From Smittia aterrima (taxonomy: Eukaryota > Arthropoda > Insecta > Diptera > Chironomidae): a DNA stretch of 64,000 nucleotides. This document shows positions 49,091 to 59,200 of the stretch, in pieces; within the stretch, counting starts at the first letter, position 1, and every line of letters begins with the position of its first letter. The DNA lies in assembly GCA_033063855.1 (NCBI GenBank), contig CP093829.1, positions 11,852,243 to 11,916,242 of the forward strand, written 5' to 3'. A model generated the notes under the pieces. It worked only from the letters and a program-made list of their open reading frames with translations. It made no database searches and had not been told where the DNA came from. The translations under genes and the position numbers were made by a program.

Positions 49091-50815
49091 CTATAGTTCC
49101 GTGATAGGAATCATCGGCGTTAATGGGTACTGTTGGTAGTTGTTGGCTCCGGGAATGTTGTTGCAATGAGAGGGCGAAGATATTGTCGCGCCCATCGTAT
49201 GCTTTCGCATCGTATCGATGTATTGCGGTGCAGCATATGTTTTATGATAGTCTCGATCCTTCCGGCCTATCGTGCTGCTTATGTCCCAGCCGCTGTCCTT
49301 TAAAACATTGCGGAACTTTCTGCGACGACATTTATATGCAATCAAGATTAACGTCGTGATGGTGGCGGCTGTGATGACTAACAATCCACAGATAATTGCT
49401 TGAATTTTCGGATCAGAATTTGGTGTGCAGCCGAACAAGTCGGATGAGAGTTTAGCAAATTCTTTGCCTTTTGCATATGCAGGCGATGCACAAATAATGT
49501 TGTGCTGATGATTCATGTCGCTCTCAGCATTTGATTTAGCCGAGTTTACACTATAATTACTGGCAATCGCGGTGCTGTTGGTAATACTGTTGTTGTTGTT
49601 AATTTTATTCTTTGAATTACTATTACGGACATTTAAAAACGTTTTGTACCATAATAAGTGGCAATCACATCGCAGCGGGTTATCTGACAAGTCGAGCGTC
49701 TTTAGATTGTCCCACTCGTAGAGATTCTCTCCAATGGATTCAATCGCGTTATGTTTTAAGACCAGCTCTTTCAAGTACGGTAAGCCATGGAATGCTGTGG
49801 ACTCGAATTGAGACAATTCTTCGTTCGAAATAAATCGGATGATCCTCAAGTTGCCGTTCTCGATGAAAGCATTGTTTTGAACCCGAACGAGTTTGTTCGC
49901 TCCGATGATTTCAAGTTGATGGAGATTTGAAAGTCCCTCAAAAGCCTTCTCAGGGATTATTTCAAAGTCGTTCATGCCAATCGAGAGTTCTTCGAGTCGA
50001 TGCATCACAGACATTTCTTTCGTTGGAATGCGCGACAAGCGGTTGCTTGACAAGTCCAACACACGAAGGCTGTCGAGTCCGGTAAATGCTCCGTGCGAAA
50101 TATTATGCAACTGAGCGCCGTTAAGACTCAGTGTCGTTAACTTCTTGAGTTTCTCAAAAGCATTCTTCTCGATAGTTGTGAATGAATTCACTCCAATGAA
50201 GAGCTCGGCTAAATTCGTAAGTGGCAAGAATGACTCGGCAGGAACATGATTCAACGAGTTGTCGTCGAGATATAATATCTTCAAGTTGTAAAGCCGGTAG
50301 AACGCATCAGATTTAATCTCAGCAATTCTGTTCTCACCCAAATTCAATTCTTCAAGGTTCACCAATGATGAGAACGAATTGTGTTCAAGCTGATCAATCA
50401 GATTTCCACGGAGATTTAAAATCTGTATTGACTCCATTCCATGAAATGTGTCGGCTTCAATATGTCCGATCTTATTGCTATTCAAGCGCATCTCCTTTAG
50501 CTTCTTCTGATATTGAAACGTTCTTGAAGGAAGTTTCAGCAGGTGATTTCCGCTTAAGTCGAGAATCTCGAGGTCAGGATAAAATTGTATCGCTGACTCA
50601 ATTGACTTTATCTTATTATTCTTCATGATCAATGACTTGATCGAGGGATTCAATGCTATCGGCATGACATCGAGATTTGTATCGTCGCATGTGACAACCA
50701 ATGTATCGTCATTGCAGAGACAACCGGTGGGACAATTCGCCAGCGAGTTGATCAGTGTCGGTATCACAATGGACGCGATCAGCACGACTTCTAATACTCT
50801 CGTCATCTCAATCAT
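49091..50815 (-). CDS. trn: Tartan/Capricious-family LRR transmembrane receptor
   Basis: A cell-surface recognition protein; in flies Tartan and Capricious guide motor axons, trachea and compartment boundaries. Single coding exon, 574 aa to the first stop. A hydrophobic signal peptide covers residues 1-24. The LRR N-cap CPTGCLCNDDTLVVTC is followed by the family-typical DVMPIALNPSIKSL. About twelve leucine-rich repeats follow, then the C-cap NPLRCDCHLLWY. The transmembrane helix is at about 471-494. The juxtamembrane block (KCRRRKFRNV through TIGRKDRDYHKTY) is conserved in Trn and Caps. I cannot decide between trn and caps. The first stop is a UAG followed by C; the frame then stays open to 48644, giving a 723-residue readthrough product. 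The short form ends PITEL, which could act as a PDZ-type ligand. Confidence 0.93.
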   Translation of the reverse strand: MIEMTRVLEVVLIASIVIPTLINSLANCPTGCLCNDDTLVVTCDDTNLDVMPIALNPSIKSLIMKNNKIKSIESAIQFYPDLEILDLSGNHLLKLPSRTFQYQKKLKEMRLNSNKIGHIEADTFHGMESIQILNLRGNLIDQLEHNSFSSLVNLEELNLGENRIAEIKSDAFYRLYNLKILYLDDNSLNHVPAESFLPLTNLAELFIGVNSFTTIEKNAFEKLKKLTTLSLNGAQLHNISHGAFTGLDSLRVLDLSSNRLSRIPTKEMSVMHRLEELSIGMNDFEIIPEKAFEGLSNLHQLEIIGANKLVRVQNNAFIENGNLRIIRFISNEELSQFESTAFHGLPYLKELVLKHNAIESIGENLYEWDNLKTLDLSDNPLRCDCHLLWYKTFLNVRNSNSKNKINNNNSITNSTAIASNYSVNSAKSNAESDMNHQHNIICASPAYAKGKEFAKLSSDLFGCTPNSDPKIQAIICGLLVITAATITTLILIAYKCRRRKFRNVLKDSGWDISSTIGRKDRDYHKTYAAPQYIDTMRKHTMGATISSPSHCNNIPGANNYQQYPLTPMIPITEL

Positions 50816-52443
50816 TATTTCATTAAGTTTTATTTCTGCTATTCCGCTTTATTTCATTTGTAATCAAGATGTCTTATTAAATTTTCCTTTAAGCTTCTTC
50901 TCTTGGCTGCTTGCGTTGTTTGAGCTGGTTTTTCGTACACAAACTCGAACGGTTTAGTTTATTTAGTTCTTTCTTTTACTTTTACGTTTTGCCTTTTTTA
51001 CCTAAAACGATGAGAAACGGGGAGAAAGAAAGAAAAAAGAATATCTTGAGTTTATCTTTTCATACTTCGACCAATAATTACATATAAAAGAAGCAGCAAA
51101 AAAATATTAGACGACGGCAAAGACGACGAAGCATGATTATGACGAATAGGATGGGATAGCGGAGGCAACGAGAAGAAGCGAACCCATAAACCAGAAAGCT
51201 CATAAAAATCGTAACGAAAGTAATAATTAAAGTGTAATCATCGAGAGAATTTCGGTTCGAAGTAAAAAGAATGAAAAATCACCGCACTGGAATGGCTCAC
51301 AGGAAAAAAAAGGGAGAAAAGAAACGAATCGGCTCGACGCTCTACGCCTAAATAATGATTTTTTCATTCGAGAGGAAAGCGTCTCTCAACTTTAACTTCG
51401 ACGTTTCGTTCCTGTTTATGGTTTGTTAACTATGCGATTGTAAAAGCGAATGCAATAAAATCAACTCTCGGACGTTCGTTACTGCTGCTCCGATTTCAAA
51501 TAAACAAAATCAATTTCCAGAATCGGTCTCTGTTTTAAAGAAATAAATTGTTTCAGGGAAAAAAGCTTAAATTTGATTGCAAATCAAATCTCCTCCTCAT
51601 GCCCATTAGAAGTATTTGCTACGGGTTGTGCAGATCGTCCAACAGGAATTAGACGCAATTTACAAACAAGTCCAAAGCTCAAGAGCTCCTCGAGGCGATA
51701 AATTCAATTAGAATTTTCCATCGTCCTCTCGTTCTCGTTCATTTAATTGAAAATATCGAGTAAATTTGTTTATTAAAACTTTCGCATTGCAAGCTATTCA
51801 GCCAGTCGTGCAATCTTCTCAGAGGTGTGAGGCAATCAAAGTTTTTCAACGACGGGCGACAAAGTTAATCAAATCACAAAACGAGCCAAACTCACATTTT
51901 TCTTTATCACTCGTCACTTTTCCAGAGTAATCCAATCGAAATGTTTAATTCACTCGCTTTATAGCTCACAAATCACTATCTTATCATTTCTTTCAATGGC
52001 AATCTTTGCTCTTGCACCACTTTCGACGTCGGAACAATTTTTTCATTTTTGTGCAAAAAAATTTTCTTTAGACATTTTGGAAACTTTTTTTTTGCAATCC
52101 AAGTTTTTCACTTTTCATGCGCAATCCCCGAAATGAATGCGATCTTTTAAGCACTGGACGTGTTTGTCAAATCGTTTCGCAACTTTTTCGATATTTTTCA
52201 TCGACTTTAACTAGCTACATTATTTTGATTTAGCCTCAATTGCAGCAAGAAACTTTTCGTCTATTACTTGCGCGCTGGAACTGAGAATTAAAACTGAGAT
52301 GTTTTAGGAGAATTTCACTGGAAACTAAATTCTCGATGAAACTTTTCTGCTTCTTTTCACTGGAAACTAAGCCCCCCTTAGTTTTATTGAACGTAATTCG
52401 TGAATATCCCACAGAAGTAAACAAAAACGTGCGTGAGAACAAA
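50816..52443. other. Divergent intergenic region, Tartan/Capricious and Dhps
   Basis: About 1.6 kb with no gene, separating two divergent start codons. It should hold the 5' UTR and promoters of both. An in-frame ATG at 52336 extends the Dhps frame upstream by 36 codons, but that part is unlike the family and is probably 5' UTR. Confidence 0.6.
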
Positions 52444-53582
52444 ATGAGTGTCGAGCCGGAACTTGCTAAGGATGCTGTGCTGCAAGAAAGCCAGCCGATG
52501 CCTAAAGACACTCCAGAAGTGAAAGGCTACGATTGGAATCAAGGAATTAACTACGAAGCTCTGTTCGCAAGTTATAAGTATTCTGGATTTCAAGCAACGA
52601 ATTTCGGGAAAGCTGTGGATGAGATCAATAAGATGATTGAATCTAGATCGGTTCCACTTGACAATGAACATCAAGACAATTATGAAGATGATGAATTCAT
52701 AAAAAGGAAAAATAATTGCACAATTTTCTTTGGCTACACTTCAAACATGGTCAGCTCTGGTCTACGGGAATCTATTCGGTTTCTTGCTCAACATAAAATG
52801 ATTGATTGTATTGTTACGACAGCTGGTAAGTTTCAATATAAATAATAAACTCTCATAGTCATTGTAATTTGGTTTTAGGTGGAATCGAAGAAGATTTTAT
52901 AAAATGTCTCGCTCCAACATTTGTGGGATCATTTGAGCTTGATGGAAAAGAGTTGCGAGAAAAAGGGATCAATCGAATTGGAAATCTTCTTGTACCAAAC
53001 GATAATTATTGCAAGTTTGAAAATTGGGTGATTCCATTACTTGACGAGATGCTAAAAGAGCAGAAGGAGTCAGGAGTTCTTTGGACGCCATCAAAAGTAA
53101 TAGAGCGGCTTGGTTTACGGATAAATAATGAAGAGTCGATCTATTATTGGGCTGCAGTCAATAAGATTCCAGTATTCTGCCCAGCTTTGACTGATGGGTC
53201 TTTAGGCGACATGATGTACTTTCATTCATTCCGTAATCCTGGTCTGGTAATCGACATTATCTCAGATCTTCGACGTCTCAACACGATGGCTGTAAAAGCT
53301 GTAAACTCAGGAATTATCATTAACGGCGGAGGACTCATCAAACATCATATATGCAACGCCAATTTAATGCGCAATGGAGCTGACTTTGCTGTTTATCTCA
53401 ACACAGCTTCGGAGTTCGACGGAAGCGATGCTGGTGCTCGATGCGACGAAGCTGTAAGCTGGGGAAAGATTAGAAAAGAAGCAACACCAGTAAAGATTTA
53501 TGGAGAAGCGACATTGATTTTGCCACTTTTAATTGGTGAAACATTTGCCAAAAATCATTTTCGTCAAAATGAAACCAAGTGA
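52444..53582 (+). CDS. Dhps: Deoxyhypusine synthase
   Basis: The cytosolic NAD-dependent enzyme that moves the aminobutyl group of spermidine to one lysine of eIF5A, the first step of hypusine formation. Exons 52444-52825 and 52879-53582 with a 53-nt intron; 361 aa, against 369 in human. Conserved blocks include [14 protein letters not shown] (substrate entry region), [32 protein letters not shown] (NAD site), and near the C terminus [20 protein letters not shown], whose lysine is the catalytic Lys equivalent to human K329. I chose the ATG at 52444 because the residues from there match family length; the upstream ATG at 52336 would add 36 unrelated residues. AATAAA at 53611 follows the stop. 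It converges on the IAP gene. Confidence 0.96.
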
Positions 53583-53610
53583 GACACTCTAATGCAATTT
53601 CAACGTTAAA

Positions 53611-53616
53611 AATAAA
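53611..53616 (+). terminator. Poly(A) signal of Dhps
   Basis: AATAAA 29 nt after the Dhps stop and only about 25 nt before the end of the convergent IAP coding region, so the 3' UTR of Dhps must be very short or overlap the IAP mRNA. Confidence 0.6.
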
Positions 53617-53641
53617 TATTCTAAATATCCGAAATAACTTT

Positions 53642-54961
53642 TTAAGACAAAAATGTTCTGACTCGACCTAAGATTTGTTGACGACATAGGGGACATTGAG
53701 CCATGGCTGGAGCGCACATGACACAAGAAAGAAGATGTCCACATGGAAGAAAGACAACTCCGACCTCTTCGACCATGCAAATTTTGCATTCCACATTTTT
53801 CATTCTTCGTTCGTCCGAAGGTAAATCATCTGCGTTGGTTGCTGCTAATTGTCGGTTCTCAGGTACGACACTACTAGTTGTTGCGACACTTGTGCTTGGT
53901 CTTAATGAAGATTGATCATTTTCCGCATTGGCTAAGCCAACCGAAGACACAGCTGATAATAAAAGCTGTGTGACTTGACTTTCGAGTCTTCTGTCAGCTT
54001 CTCTGCTCTCAAATCCTTCATCTTCTATTTGCCCATCGAGAACTGCCGATACAAGTGCTTCTGTGCTGTTAAATGGAATTCCGGTTAAATTCAATTTTCT
54101 TTGCATAACAGCTCGAACACGTCCCGCGTTTAAACCCATCGAGAGTGCATCAAGCGCTGGTTGTGTGTTCATTGCGTCTTCGATTGGCAAAGCTGGATTC
54201 GCTGGCATCGATTGATTGACTGATTGGTTACTCGTGCTCTCAGAAGAGCGTTGAATGACGTTTTTAATATACGTCGAGCCCTTAACGAGCATGACAAATT
54301 GACATTTTGGAAACCATCTAAAGTATGAAGAAATTTATATTTTCTATATCATAAATAATTTAAATAGATTACCTTGCGTGTTCAAACCATGGATCATCAT
54401 TTTGAAGCCAATTTCTCAACCCACCATCACAATAAAAACATCGCACCTGAAAGTAGATCAATTGTTTAGGTCAACATACTAGCGATTTGCAATTTTTCTT
54501 TCACTCACCTCGTCGCCCGTTCCTAGGTAAAAGAAACCTGCCATTGCCAATGTCGTTGGGTCCTGTATTGACACAGGATCCCAAGAATTGAAAGACCTTT
54601 GTCTGGCTTCAAGCGTTGAAAATTCGGGGGATTTTGGTGTTCGCACGTATTGAATGCCAATCTCTTCTTGCATTTCTTGTTGAACAATTGGACAATCAGG
54701 GAAAAATTTCCTGTGTTCAAGCAGAGGCTGATCTAATCGCTCCCATTGTCCAATGATTCCACCGCAGAACGCACATTTTACTTGATCAGCAATGTTTAAA
54801 TAGTAGAACCCTGCTCTTGCGAGCTGTTCGGGAGTAATGAAGGAAAGAGGCCAATTTGTGAATGTCGCCAATCTATTTTCAAAGAGATCTGTGGCTGGCA
54901 AAGTTTCCGCATTGATACTTCGAGACAGAGGTATCGAATCACTTGTCGACTCCGAACTCAT
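53642..54961 (-). CDS. Inhibitor of apoptosis, 2 BIR + UBA-like + RING
   Basis: A caspase-binding E3 ubiquitin ligase of the IAP family (Diap1/Diap2/cIAP group). Exons 54961-54509, 54446-54373 and 54317-53642; 400 aa. BIR1, about residues 27-95, has the zinc ligands in VKCAFCGG and the later [11 protein letters not shown]2, about 115-185, is split by both introns and has [12 protein letters not shown] and the H-x-C of HARWFPKC. A helical segment near 230-265 ([14 protein letters not shown]) resembles a UBA domain. The RING finger closes the protein at about 353-390 ([18 protein letters not shown], then CPLC). Fly Diap1 has two BIRs but no UBA, and Diap2 has three BIRs plus a UBA, so the architecture lies between them and I give no symbol. 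The start is the first ATG. Only 59 nt separate its stop from that of Dhps. Confidence 0.94.
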
Positions 54962-56015
54962 CTTGAGGACTTCACTTCGCTTTTCTACTTAGATTCTAAA
55001 TATTTTTCTCGATTTCCACAAAACGTCAATTTTTCTTTTCCAGAGAGGGGATCGTGACTGCGTTCTTCTTAGATTGTTCGTAAGTCACGTTGCTGAAAAA
55101 GTTTTTTTTTTAAAAAAAAATATTTTCGCCAATTTAATGAAGTTGTGCAATCCGATATTTTTTAAATTTAGCGATGATAACACGAGCAATTGTTATTTTG
55201 ATTTACTTTTTTCGCCAGCTATTTTTAAAAACATTTTAATTTTGATTCAATATTTCTGTTTTTATTTCAAAAGAACTTTACAGAGCTTCACATAGTTCTT
55301 TTATCCTTTTCCGTTGAGTTTCCTGTTTTAATCTCAGATTTTCACGATCACTAATTAATTAGCAACATTATCCCGCCTGCTTTGCGTGTGATAAGAAAGT
55401 AAATTAAAATGTAACGACGATGAACTTTCTCGCAGCGGAAATTCAAAGAGAATTTATAATAAATTATAAAAGCAAAACTTTTTATGTTTGTTTTATGTTT
55501 TATCATAAAACTTTTATGGCAACGAAATTTAAAATCTCAATTAAAAAATCTTATGAATGACTTTGAGTATGACTCCTGTTTCTTGATTTTATGACACATC
55601 AAAGATGCAACACCGAATTATTGCATTTACATTTGCATGCACAGCAATGAGGTTTGCTTTCATAATTATTTTCTTTTTGGTTTGTAATATCTTGTGTAAA
55701 GCGAGTCAACAGAGAAAGGATTTCCATTGCGCAAATGGCTTTGATTTTTCAGATATCTACGAGATTATACACTGAGTAATAAATACAACTATTATCGTCA
55801 AATATTTAAACGCTTAACTTTAAAAGCTTTTTTATCTGTTCATTCGCCCATCGTTGTCCCGAGCTTAATTTGTGTTCCAGTATTAATATCAAATATCGGT
55901 TAATTCATCCTTCATTTGGTCAGAGAATGTTCTAGGGCTTGCTCAACCACAAAGTATTTAGCTTTCTATAAAAGTATTCAATAATTGCCACTGCAGTATG
56001 AAACTTCGGAGCATC
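54962..56015. other. Intergenic DNA between the IAP and Disabled genes
   Basis: About 1 kb, very AT-rich, no gene seen. It should contain the IAP promoter and the 3' UTR of Disabled. Confidence 0.6.
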
Positions 56016-56294
56016 TTACAAGTAGACCAGCTTCATTAACATCCGCATTAAATAGTTCTTATTATTGTAGTAATAATAAGTCGTATTGTTTGTAGAGTTA
56101 GTGCAGCTCCGCTTATTCACGACATTCTTCTTTGCTTGACTCACCACAACGTGACTGCCGCCATTGAAATACTTCTCGAAGTCGTTATTCGAGTAGTCGT
56201 AAATCTTGTGCGACCGCTTGTGATAACGCGAATGTTTTCGTTGAGATGATGACGAGGAGCTGCATGCGGGTGAGGGAATTCGTTTGGTTGATGA
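56016..56294 (-). CDS. In-frame extension after the Disabled UGA (uncertain)
   Basis: After the UGA at 56297-56295 the same frame continues 92 sense codons to a TAA at 56018-56016. It starts Ser-rich (PSPACSSSSSSQ), then becomes basic and aromatic (HSRYHKRSHKIYDYSNNDFE). A strong donor-like GTG|GTGAGT occurs inside it near 56137, so it may instead be part of an alternatively spliced end or of another exon. The UGA is followed by U, not the leakiest context. It could be chance. Confidence 0.3.
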   Translation of the reverse strand, partial: SSTKRIPSPACSSSSSSQRKHSRYHKRSHKIYDYSNNDFEKYFNGGSHVVVSQAKKNVVNKRSCTNSTNNTTYYYYNNKNYLMRMLMKLVYL

Positions 56295-59200
56295 TCAGAT
56301 ATTTTTGTTATCGTCAAAGTTTGCAAAATTGTTTTTATGGCTCCAGTGGAACGGATCTTGTTCGTTATTCCGACCATTTCTTGGCTGTTCTTTACCTTCG
56401 TCGTTAAAAAAATCGTCATTCTCGAAGGGATCTTCATCAGACTTTCTCGCGAAAATGTTGACTGAATCAGATTTCTTAATGTGCTCATGGCGATTGAAGA
56501 CTGAATTCGTTTTCAAATTCGAGCCTGGGACTTTTTTCAAACTCGATTGAATGTTTCCGGCAGCTTGCGTCTCAGGAGTCCACTCGAGAAAATCATCTTC
56601 AAACATTTGCTGCGCCGAAGAATTTGCATCGAACTTCGAGACGGAAACGTTCTCATTAAAGCGCAATTTTTGATTGCTTCCGTTCTTCGAAATATTTGTG
56701 GAAGGAGAAAATTCCGTTTCGAACGAAAATTTTTGTGGTTGTTCGCTCTTTGTCTGCTCCTGTTGTTTCGGAGATGAGTTGAAATCACTTTCAAAACCAT
56801 CAAAGTTGAACTTGTTGTTGCCTTGCGGTTGGCCCGAAGGTTGTGGTTGTTCCTCTGAACTAAACTCGCTTCGTCGACTCGGTTGCCGCTTCGGTAGCGA
56901 TTCTTCATCATCAAAACCGCTGCCACTTGTTTTTCCACTTACGTAATATTCTTTCGGCTCATCAACATACAAATCTCTGCTCGTGCTCTTTTTGAAACCT
57001 GGACCTCTAGCTTGTAACCGACGTGTCTCGAACTCTTCTTCATCAGGGTAGCGAGAAGGAATTGGCTTTGAATATTCACTAAAATTTTTCGATTCTGAAC
57101 GCGGAGTTGTATTAGTTCTGATATTGGGAGCGCCTGGTTTACGTCTAGCATAATAAGCAGCGGCTTCGGGGTCATTTAATCGTGGTGATATATTTCTTGG
57201 CGAAGGTTCACCGCCATAGTCATTTGCTTCATCATCATAATCGTAATATTCTTTTCGTGGTGGTTGCGAGTATCGAATTGTTGCGTAGTTTGATCGAAGC
57301 TCAACTTCTTTTCCCTTTGGAGGTCTTGGTTTTCTTCGAAATCTTTTTTCCTTTTCACCATCTGAACCTGATAAACCGCCAGATGACATTCGATCACCAG
57401 CAGTTGCACTTGCTGGACGCTTCCATTGTTTACCACCTGGACCAACTCCCCAAACATCATCGTCAAGCTGAATGTGTTTCGATGGACGACTTCTTGTTAA
57501 GCTTCCAGTTTCAACTGCACTTCTTCTTGTTGGACCTTCTTCATCGGAATCTTCATCTTCAGCAGCACCACGAGACCTTTGACCTCTTCGTAAGGATCGA
57601 TTATGTGATTGATAACGATCTCGATATTCACCTCGTCCTCCTTCGTAGCTACCAGAAAGTTCACCGCTCCCCGTTCTATGACCTCGTCCACTATCGTAGG
57701 ACTCGTTACTATCAAAGCTTTTTCTATCGCGATCGTAGAAATATTCTCGAGCACTTCGGCTTTCCCTTGAACCACGTTCAAAGTTTCCTTCATAATCATC
57801 GAACTCTTTTCTTGGGGGTTTTCCTCGAACAGGCGGTGGCATTTCGTAAGGATCGTAATCATAATCATTGCGACTTGAACGATAATATTTTGATCGTTTA
57901 TCGTAGCCTTTGTAATCTCTTCTATCATATGGAAAGCTCTTTGGATCTCGTTTATCATAAGGCGGTCCATAGGTGCTTCGCTCATAGGCGTTTCGATCGA
58001 ATCTACCTCGCTCAGAGCGGTCAACATCTTCTTCATCCGACCAATGCTCAGACGGATAATGCCAGTTAGGATTGTCTGAGTCGAGAACTTCTTTACTACG
58101 ATGCATTGGTGCCTTGGGCACACGAGCTCTTGGAGGCAACGGTCTTCTTTCATACTCATCATCGTATTCTTCATCGCAAGAATTAATTCTTCGTCGAGGA
58201 CCGGGTGGTCGAGCATACCTATCAGTGGAATGGTGATGAGGTGGTGGCTGTTCATGATGTGGACGTGGTCGTCTTCTGTAATCGCCCGAAGCTGGCGGAG
58301 CTGCGTCTTCGTCCCAAGGACTCACGTCGCGCGAAGACGAGGAAGTATGTGGTTTGGGCCATCGACGATGATATTCTTTTTCTCTTTGTTTAAAATCATT
58401 CTTGCCGTCGGATGAGTAAGGGGATTCTTTCTCTTTTAACGGAGGTTTACCAGTGTTTGTTGGAGTCGCAGACTTTTCTTTATTGACCTTCACGCTTTCA
58501 TCTTGCTCAAAGTTGGCCCATGATTCGGATGACTCAACAGGCTTCATATTATTAGGTGTAATAGTTTTTTCTGAAATATAATAATGATAATGAGTATAAA
58601 CTATCAGTAATGAGTAGTTATCAAACTTTACCTCTTGACTCTTCGTGTTGTTCTTGAATATCATTTCCTTCATTAATAGAATTTTTTATCTCAACCTCCT
58701 CGACAATATCGTCTTCCGGTTCTTCAACGATGCATGGTGACTTCTCTCTTTGTTCAAAAGGCTTCGGAGATGCTGCGACGATTGAAATCGGAGATACATC
58801 GTTGACAGTGGAAGTTGTTTTGTGTAGTTGGTTTGGAGATGATGGCTTAACAAAGCTTGGAGATTTGCTTTGAATATTTGGTGACAATCGTTGATCTAGA
58901 GATAACTCTGAGATTGCTTTTTTCATGTAATCGTCGATTTCAAAGTCGTCTTTATTGCTCGTTGAAATTATTTGAAGACTTTTCTGGTCTTCTTGTGGTT
59001 GAGGATCGGAAATTTCTGATGGCATAGCTTCAGCGTCTGCCCATGAAATGCTGTATGTTGGAACGTTGTCCACTGAAATATTATCAGCAACTTCAGGTGT
59101 ATCGAATGCTTGTTCAGCATCTTCGATATCATCGCTCAAGTTAGAATCTGAGATTGACGCAAGGGGTGGTTTAGCCGACTTATCAAACAAATCTTCGACT

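Noticed and set aside
52336..52443. Upstream in-frame start for Dhps
   Set aside because: The 36 added residues (Phe/Leu-rich) do not resemble the family, and the protein from 52444 already has the expected length.
57182..58069. A 295-codon plus-strand ORF
   Set aside because: It is antisense to the last Disabled exon, which is rich in Arg/Asp/Tyr codons whose reverse complement rarely forms stops. The translated product is His/Leu/Phe-rich and has no domain.
57497..58255. A 252-codon minus-strand ORF in another frame of Disabled
   Set aside because: Shadow of the low-complexity Disabled coding sequence; Met/Ile-rich and without family resemblance.
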